From the NCBI GenBank assembly GCA_947464885.1, contig CANHYZ010000025.1, positions 1 to 12,351 on the forward strand: a stretch of DNA of 12,351 nt, in the 5' to 3' direction. Under the pieces are notes generated by a model. The model saw nothing but the letters and a program-made list of their open reading frames with translations, did no database searches and was not told the origin of the DNA. Both the position numbers and the translations under genes were made by a program. Position 1 is the first letter of the stretch. Every line of letters begins with the position of its first letter. The stretch comes from Flavobacteriales bacterium (lineage in GTDB: Bacteria; Bacteroidota; Bacteroidia; Flavobacteriales_D; Sanyastnellaceae). Of the stretch, positions 8,543 through 12,351 are shown in pieces.

Positions 8543-9511
8543 ATGCATAATCAAAATAAAATACTGCGTGTTTTTCAATTGATCAACTTACTGAAGAGTG
8601 ATCCTCCGAAGTCGTTGCGTCATTTGTCCGATGTGCTCAACAGCACTGAACGCACGCTCTATCGTTATTTCAATTTATTGGAGGAGCTTGGTTTTCAATT
8701 GCAGCGTGACGAACACAATCGGGTGTTTATCATTAGCGAGGAATTAAAATCGGAAATGGCCTTTTCCAAAGAGGAAATCGTATTCTTGAAGAAGCTGTTG
8801 AATTCCGTTGGCAAAAACGTCAAAATCAAAGATGCTATTCTGAGCAAGTTGCTAATTCACTCCGATGTGCAAATTGGAACCCGCATCATTCTTCAGGCAC
8901 ACCTGGGAAAAATTGTCGATACGATTTCCGATGGCATGAAATCAAAGCGTCAAATCGTCCTTAAGAAATACCATAGCTTCCACTCCGGCAATGTCACCGA
9001 CCGTTTGGTTGAACCCATCAGTTTTACGGAAAATTTCGAGCAGCTCGTTGCTTTTGAAGTCAGCACCCAACAGAACAAACTCTTCAATATCGATCGCATC
9101 ACATCAGTGGAATTGACCAGACATCCACTGCGTCATTCAAAAATGCATCGCGTGAGCGAACTCGATCCATTTGGATTTGCCAGAAAGGATGAAGAGTACA
9201 ACGTTGTATTGAATATGTCGATGAGAGCCGCTATGCTGCTTAAAGAAGAATATCCTGCCAGCGCACCATACATAAAGGCAATAGACAATAAATCCTACTA
9301 CACCTTCAAAGCAACCCTGTTCGATTTAAAACCGGTTGCCCGCTTTATTTTGGGATTGTCGCAGGAAATCAACGTAGAAGGTTCACAGGAACTGGTTTCC
9401 TATTTGAACAATCAGATAAAACACGTTTTCTCCAATAAAAAATTGGACATTCCTGTTATCAGGCCGAGTAAACGAAGCGCACGAAAAATTACTGCGCCAA
9501 GAAGTATATAA
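8543..9511 (+). CDS. WYL-domain transcriptional regulator (DeoR/YafY-like winged helix plus WYL)
   Basis: A 322-residue cytoplasmic DNA-binding protein. Residues 1-60 form a winged helix-turn-helix (SLRHLSDVLNSTERTLYRYFNLLEELGF, about 24-51). Residues about 125-192 have the layout of a WYL ligand-sensing domain (RLVEPISF ... EQLVAFEV ... KLFNIDRITSVELT). Residues about 217-295 look like the WCX C-terminal extension (VVLNMSMRAAMLLKEEYP ... ARFILGLSQEINVEGSQELVSYLN). Such proteins are usually repressors or activators sensing nucleic-acid or nucleotide ligands, but the ligand and targets here are unknown. The name-giving Trp-Tyr-Leu motif appears as Glu-Gln-Leu (167-169), so W and Y are missing. 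The tail (about 299-322) is basic and probably disordered. The ATG at 8543 is the first start after an in-frame stop at 8504. The gene stands alone on the + strand, and its end overlaps the convergent 42-residue gene by 23 bases. No target operon is adjacent, so autoregulation or a distant target is likely. Confidence 0.85.
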   Translation: MHNQNKILRVFQLINLLKSDPPKSLRHLSDVLNSTERTLYRYFNLLEELGFQLQRDEHNRVFIISEELKSEMAFSKEEIVFLKKLLNSVGKNVKIKDAILSKLLIHSDVQIGTRIILQAHLGKIVDTISDGMKSKRQIVLKKYHSFHSGNVTDRLVEPISFTENFEQLVAFEVSTQQNKLFNIDRITSVELTRHPLRHSKMHRVSELDPFGFARKDEEYNVVLNMSMRAAMLLKEEYPASAPYIKAIDNKSYYTFKATLFDLKPVARFILGLSQEINVEGSQELVSYLNNQIKHVFSNKKLDIPVIRPSKRSARKITAPRSI

Positions 9512-9617
9512 TCACAACCGCGGCAGCCAAACAAATCAGTGCGAACGTAACCGGACCGCCGATTTCATTTTGTTGTGCCTCTTGATGACCGTGATGTTGA
9601 TCGTGTGAATTTCCCAT
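9489..9617 (-). CDS. Small His-rich single-pass membrane protein, 42 residues, family not recognised
   Basis: An ATG at 9617 (minus strand) opens a 42-codon frame ending in TAA at 9489-9491. The N-terminal half is hydrophilic and rich in His and Gln (starts MGNSHDQHHGHQEAQQNE, with His at 5, 8, 9 and 11). After a Gly-Gly-Pro (20-22) comes a clean hydrophobic stretch, about residues 23-41 (VTFALICLAAAVVIIYFLA), long enough for one transmembrane helix. There are no Lys or Arg residues, so topology cannot be predicted. A good Bacteroidota promoter lies 22 bases upstream (9640-9671), leaving a leader of about 15 bases. The soluble-then-membrane layout and its own promoter make it much more likely to be real than a chance frame. 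The His cluster could bind a metal, or the protein could be a small accessory subunit of a membrane complex; both are guesses. Its last 23 bases overlap the 3' end of the convergent WYL regulator gene. Confidence 0.7.
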   Translation of the reverse strand: MGNSHDQHHGHQEAQQNEIGGPVTFALICLAAAVVIIYFLAQ

Positions 9618-9639
9618 GATGCGTTTGTATTTAGCGGGT

Positions 9640-9671
9640 CAAAAATAATGTTTTCAAGGTGTGTCGACAAG
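9640..9671 (-). promoter_or_regulatory. Bacteroidota-type promoter for the 42-residue membrane protein gene
   Basis: Read on the minus strand, a perfect -7 box TATTTTTG (consensus TAnnTTTG; + positions 9640-9647) sits 20 bases after CTTG (+ positions 9668-9671), which matches three of four bases of the -33 box TTTG. Box identity and spacing fit the promoter consensus known from Bacteroides and Flavobacterium. Transcription would start about 15 bases before the ATG at 9617. Confidence 0.6.
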
Positions 9672-9721
9672 TCTAATCACGACATGACAATCGGAATTAT
9701 CAACGATACAGCGTGAGCAGC

Positions 9722-11581
9722 TTATTCGATAATGATGCGACTGCTTGCTGAAATTCCCTCACCGATGAGCTGCAATGAATAAACTCCCGCTGCTACACGC
9801 GGATTCCACTGCATGCGATCGGTCTGACGAAATACATTTTCAGCGACTACTTTTCCCGTCATATCCGTCAATTGGAGTTTGCCTGAAATCGTCTTTCCTT
9901 CCAAGCTTACCGCGAATCCGTTACTCGCCGGATTTGGGCAAACCGTGAAAGAGGTCGCTTCTTCATAAGTGGCAATCGCGTTGCAATCGGCTACCGTAAA
10001 ATTCAGTGCATCGGTGAATGTGCAGCCTTCAGGCGTAGTTGCAGTGAGGATAACGGCATGATTGCCTACTCCCCAGACAGAAGCTTCAATGTTGAAGAAT
10101 TGATTCAAGCTCATGTCCTGCCATTGATAAAGCAGTCCGCCCGGGCCAACAACCATGAACTCTTCATTCAAACACAGCGTTGTATCAGCCCCCAAATCGA
10201 AACTGAAAGAGTTCGCAGGTTCCAGGATCACAAAGGCCGATGTTGCGCAATCGTTGTCATCTGTAATGGTCACCTGATAATTACCCGCAGCTAAATCATT
10301 CAAATCGGGTTGCTCACTCTCAAACCCGTTAGGACCAATCCAGGCATAAGAATACGGCGAGGTCGCCCCATTCACGCTGAGGTTAATTTCACCATCGGCT
10401 GTCGCCTCACAGGCCGGACCGGTTTCTGTTGTTGAAACAATCCACAAATCAGGCTGCGTAATCGTGTAGCTTGCCGTAAACACATTGCCACACGCATCGG
10501 TAGCTGTAACAGAATAGTTACCCGGATTAAGGTTGACGATGTTCTTTTCATTGCTCGTGAAGCCATTTGGACCTGACCATTGGCATGTGAAATTCGAACT
10601 TCCTCCCGTGAAATAAGGATAGATTGACGACTCGGGGGTTGCTCCTTTATCAATCGGACAACGAATATCGTTGAACTGAGCTTCAAATTGATTTGTCACG
10701 GTAACGGTTCTAACGGTAACTTCTGCAGCTCCGGTTTCACCCTCCCATCCGTCGATTTGGATATAATACACAGCTCCTTCTTCCAGACAATTCGCATACA
10801 TCAATGAAGAATAACCATTGCTGGAAGTGCACCCGCCGGCCATATCGTCGTTGGCAGCGACCAGCTCAAAGCCCGACCAACCTAGGCAGTTAGTTGTTTT
10901 GTACAACGCCAGCTGAGTGTCGAAGCCGGGGCCTGCATTGCAAGTGGTGATTTCGTATGTGAATCCCGCTTGCGCTGTGAAGTAAGCCCAGGCTGTATTG
11001 GTAGCGTTCCCTTCGCACCAAGAGCCAGGTAAACCGCAATTAACTCCGGCCGGACGTGGTTCAGACGTTTGTGCAACACAAGCCGTGTTGTCAATCAATA
11101 CAGGGGTTCCATCAACTAAAACCTCGAGTGCACCGCATGGCGAGTCGTATTCGGGAAGTCCGGTATTGCCAACCTCAAAGGTCCATATGTTGCCATATCC
11201 ACCACCGAAATAAGCATGGGCAAAAGCACCGTTCTCATACAGTTCGAAAGCAGGGCCACCATCACCATAAGAGTCGACGAAAATCAAGTCAAACGATTGG
11301 CCGGTCGGCAGACAAAAGGCAGGAACCTCAAATACCGCATTATCGGGATAGCCACCATCCGCTTCCGGTGGCGTTCCAGAACAACCAACCAACTCATTAG
11401 CGCCGAAGTAGAGGGCCCCGTTGCCGCAGCCATTTCCGGTTGGAACCAGCTCCCAATAATTCTCCTCACCCCATGGATCAACCGTAATAAATAGGTTGAT
11501 GAGCGTTGAATCCGATCCGCATTGACCAAGGAATGTAGTTGCAGCGAGTAAAGTCAGAACGAGCGTAGAAAATAGACGCAT
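9722..11581 (-). CDS. Secreted multidomain protein with SprB repeats and a T9SS type A C-terminal sorting domain
   Basis: A 619-residue exported protein, probably displayed on the cell surface or released. Residues 1-20 are a signal peptide (MRL plus a hydrophobic core ending TTFLGQ). Residues about 30-137 form a Cys-containing beta domain with DSYGDGG (103-109). Residues about 148-292 resemble a pre-peptidase C-terminal (PPC)-like jellyroll (FDTQLALY, LVAANDDMAGGC, SSLMYANC, YYIQIDGW). Two tandem SprB-type repeats lie at about 304-376 and 384-455, sharing W-x-GPNGF and L-x-x-GNY-x-V-T-x-TD. A further Ig/PKD-like domain follows (about 458-533, LGADTTLC). The C-terminal 75 residues are a type A T9SS sorting domain with PNP (549-551), LTDMTGKVV, AAGVYSLQL and a terminal SSRIIIE strand. 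There are 21 cysteines, fitting an oxidised extracytoplasmic protein. No catalytic motif is visible, so an adhesin or structural role is inferred, not shown. The ATG at 11581 is supported by the signal peptide and by a -7 promoter box 23 bases upstream. It appears monocistronic. Confidence 0.85.
   Translation of the reverse strand: MRLFSTLVLTLLAATTFLGQCGSDSTLINLFITVDPWGEENYWELVPTGNGCGNGALYFGANELVGCSGTPPEADGGYPDNAVFEVPAFCLPTGQSFDLIFVDSYGDGGPAFELYENGAFAHAYFGGGYGNIWTFEVGNTGLPEYDSPCGALEVLVDGTPVLIDNTACVAQTSEPRPAGVNCGLPGSWCEGNATNTAWAYFTAQAGFTYEITTCNAGPGFDTQLALYKTTNCLGWSGFELVAANDDMAGGCTSSNGYSSLMYANCLEEGAVYYIQIDGWEGETGAAEVTVRTVTVTNQFEAQFNDIRCPIDKGATPESSIYPYFTGGSSNFTCQWSGPNGFTSNEKNIVNLNPGNYSVTATDACGNVFTASYTITQPDLWIVSTTETGPACEATADGEINLSVNGATSPYSYAWIGPNGFESEQPDLNDLAAGNYQVTITDDNDCATSAFVILEPANSFSFDLGADTTLCLNEEFMVVGPGGLLYQWQDMSLNQFFNIEASVWGVGNHAVILTATTPEGCTFTDALNFTVADCNAIATYEEATSFTVCPNPASNGFAVSLEGKTISGKLQLTDMTGKVVAENVFRQTDRMQWNPRVAAGVYSLQLIGEGISASSRIIIE
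10217..10672 (-). repeat. Two tandem SprB-type repeats within the T9SS cargo protein
   Basis: Residues about 304-376 and 384-455 align by eye. Both have an N-terminal Cys, a Trp-x-Gly-Pro-Asn-Gly-Phe segment (QWSGPNGF / AWIGPNGF), then Asn-Leu-x-x-Gly-Asn-Tyr-x-Val-Thr (or Asp-Leu-x-x-Gly-Asn-Tyr), then Thr-Asp with a Cys, and a closing beta strand ending in Gln-Pro or Glu-Pro. This pattern is typical of SprB repeats in gliding and surface adhesins of Bacteroidota. Divergence between the copies indicates an old duplication. Confidence 0.65.
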
Positions 11582-11604
11582 TTGATTAGGGGTTAGTTGG
11601 GTGC

Positions 11605-11612
11605 CAAATATA
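11605..11612 (-). promoter_or_regulatory. Bacteroidota -7 promoter box for the T9SS cargo gene
   Basis: On the minus strand this reads TATATTTG, a perfect match to TAnnTTTG, 23 bases before the ATG at 11581. No clear TTTG occurs 19-21 bases further upstream, so the -33 half is weak and the promoter may be modest or depend on an activator. Confidence 0.5.
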
Positions 11613-11660
11613 TTTCATTCACTCAATCCTGTGCGATGTATTGCACAAATTACCAAAACC

Positions 11661-11687
11661 AAAAAGCCCCGCTCGATAGCGGGGCTT
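11661..11687 (-). terminator. Intrinsic terminator of the minus-strand unit upstream of the T9SS gene
   Basis: A perfect 9-bp stem AAGCCCCGC / GCGGGGCTT (11664-11672 with 11679-11687) closes a 6-base loop. On the minus strand the T-run TTTTT, then GGTTTTGG, follows directly; on the + strand no T-run follows. It therefore stops minus-strand transcripts coming from the small unit at 11714-11798 and from the oxidoreductase gene beyond it, insulating the T9SS gene, which has its own promoter box. Confidence 0.88.
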
Positions 11688-11713
11688 CCTGGCTTAAACT
11701 GAAAAACTAAAAA

Positions 11714-11773
11714 CTATCGTAATTGTCTTGAGTCATTGCGACTCAACTCAACTAACTCTAATGCGCCAAACAT
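11714..11773 (-). CDS. Candidate 19-residue peptide ORF inside the small transcription unit
   Basis: The first ATG after the predicted transcription start (11773) opens a 19-codon frame ending TAG at 11714-11716 and reading MFGALELVELSRNDSRQLR. The distance from the -7 box (17 bases) is similar to that of the two other minus-strand genes here (22 and 23 bases). The peptide is amphipathic: a hydrophobic-acidic start, then a polar-basic end with three arginines. The internal hairpin lies within its codons for Leu-Ser-Arg-Asn-Asp-Ser-Arg. An ORF this short can easily arise by chance, and I do not recognise it. It could be a leader peptide, a small stand-alone peptide, or an accident within an RNA gene. 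Confidence 0.35.
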   Translation of the reverse strand: MFGALELVELSRNDSRQLR

Positions 11774-11790
11774 TTCTGCCTGACACTTTG

Positions 11791-11798
11791 CAAAATTA
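11791..11798 (-). promoter_or_regulatory. Bacteroidota -7 promoter box for the small unit
   Basis: On the minus strand this reads TAATTTTG, a perfect match to TAnnTTTG, in an AT-rich region 17 bases before the candidate sORF start. No good TTTG is found 19-21 bases upstream, so the -33 half is weak. Confidence 0.45.
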
Positions 11799-11867
11799 AT
11801 ACGAAATTGTTCATAACATTATGAAAATCACAAAAAAATGTCATGAATTTATCTAAGTGTTGGATAT

Positions 11868-12351
11868 TCAGTTGATTGTGTCTGGAAAAACTTTCAGCGG
11901 ATTGAGGATTTGCGTGGGATCAAACCCCATTTTGATGCGTTTCATCAATAAAAGCTCTTCTTTTTGGAAAGCAATAGGCATGTAATTTCGCTGCACCAGA
12001 CCGATACCGTGCTCCCCACTCAGTGTACCATGCAGCGAAACACAGAGCTCGAAGATCTCACTGATGGCATGGGGTAATTCTTCATTCCACCGCTCATCCG
12101 ACAAATCGCCTTTGATGATGTTGACGTGTAAATTACCATCCCCCGCATGTCCATAACACACTGACTTAAAACCAAACCTATCCCCTATTGCTTTAACACC
12201 GCGGAGTAATTCCGGAAGTTTGTAGCGCGGCACAACGGTATCCTCTTCTTTGTAGACGCTATTGGATTTCACAGCTTCAGCCACTTTGCGCCTGAGTTTC
12301 CAGAGTTGGTTTTTCTGCGCCTCATCATCGGCAAAGAGAATCTCTCCGCTG
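11868..12351 (-). CDS. FAD-linked oxidase C-terminal domain (GlcD / D-lactate dehydrogenase type), 5'-truncated by the window edge
   Basis: The last 160 residues of a flavoenzyme of the FAD-binding oxidase/transferase type 4 superfamily (glycolate oxidase GlcD, D-lactate dehydrogenase and D-2-hydroxyglutarate dehydrogenase are relatives). These oxidise D-2-hydroxyacids to 2-oxoacids with FAD. The frame is open to the window edge, so the GTG at 12284 is not the start; residues before it (SGEILFADDEAQ...) continue the domain. Family motifs: YGHAGDGNLHVNI (about 12122-12157), whose histidines belong to the metal/substrate site in relatives; GTLSGEHGIGLVQRNYM (about 11983-12030) with the conserved Glu-His; and the C-terminal FDPTQILNPLKVFPD. 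The last motif has Leu where relatives normally have Gly (NPGK). The exact substrate cannot be told from this end alone. The FAD-binding N-terminal domain lies outside the window. The next terminator downstream is at 11661-11687. Confidence 0.9.
   Translation of the reverse strand, partial: SGEILFADDEAQKNQLWKLRRKVAEAVKSNSVYKEEDTVVPRYKLPELLRGVKAIGDRFGFKSVCYGHAGDGNLHVNIIKGDLSDERWNEELPHAISEIFELCVSLHGTLSGEHGIGLVQRNYMPIAFQKEELLLMKRIKMGFDPTQILNPLKVFPDTIN

Larger units (their letters stand above)
11661..11785 (-). ncRNA. Candidate small RNA of about 125 nt (may also encode a 19-residue peptide)
   Basis: A -7 promoter box (11791-11798) predicts a start near 11785, and an intrinsic terminator ends the transcript near 11661. 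Between them lies a second perfect hairpin, TTGAGTC / GACTCAA (7 bp, 5-base loop, + positions 11728-11746). A compact unit with its own promoter, two hairpins and a strong terminator is the usual shape of a small RNA gene. It could instead be only the 3' untranslated region of the oxidoreductase gene, whose stop codon is about 80 bases upstream of the predicted start. No known RNA family was recognised. Confidence 0.35.

Noticed and set aside
10058..11494. Several plus-strand frames of 70-114 codons across the T9SS gene
   Set aside because: They are antisense shadows; the minus-strand frame has a signal peptide, repeats and a sorting domain, while these show low-complexity translations without domain features.
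11519..11530. Lipoprotein signal (lipobox) in the T9SS cargo protein at LGQC
   Set aside because: The residue before the Cys is Gln, whereas lipoboxes need Gly, Ala or Ser; a signal peptidase I site fits better.
12282..12284. GTG as the start of the oxidoreductase gene
   Set aside because: The frame is open to the window edge and the encoded residues continue the FAD-oxidase C-terminal domain; the protein would otherwise lack its FAD-binding domain.
1..12351. Mobile elements, CRISPR arrays, tRNA or rRNA genes
   Set aside because: No transposase or integrase frame, regularly spaced repeats, or tRNA/rRNA-like sequences were seen by eye on either strand.

Overview
The window looks like a chromosomal segment of a Bacteroidota bacterium, most likely a Flavobacteriales member of the Cryomorphaceae/Crocinitomicaceae type. 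The RNA polymerase subunits read as Bacteroidota-type throughout. A secreted protein carries a type IX secretion (T9SS) C-terminal sorting domain and SprB repeats, both hallmarks of the phylum. Several genes on the minus strand are preceded by the Bacteroidota -7 promoter box TAnnTTTG rather than a standard sigma-70 -10 box, and no strong Shine-Dalgarno sequences are seen. The family-level placement is inference from sequence feel, not a computed phylogeny.

Layout. Positions 1-8215 (+) hold the housekeeping pair rpoB (5' end cut by the window edge) and rpoC (complete), separated by an 89-base spacer with a strong hairpin, and closed by a clear intrinsic terminator at 8243-8265. A gene-free stretch of about 280 bases follows. 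A WYL-family transcriptional regulator (8543-9511, +) comes next. Everything to its right is on the minus strand: an unlisted 42-residue His-rich single-pass membrane protein (9489-9617) whose 3' end overlaps the regulator's 3' end, a 619-residue secreted multidomain T9SS cargo protein (9722-11581), a short promoter-sORF-hairpin-terminator unit (about 11661-11798), and the C-terminal 160 residues of an FAD-linked D-2-hydroxyacid dehydrogenase/oxidase of the GlcD type (11868 to the window edge).

How the parts relate. rpoB and rpoC encode the beta and beta' subunits that form the polymerase active site. The genes to the right of 8266 look like independent units with their own promoters, not one pathway. 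No mobile element, CRISPR array, tRNA or rRNA was seen. The least explained parts are two tiny transcription units: the 42-residue membrane protein, and the 11661-11798 unit, which could be a small RNA, a 19-residue peptide gene, or both. I found no evidence for a large new multigene system here.
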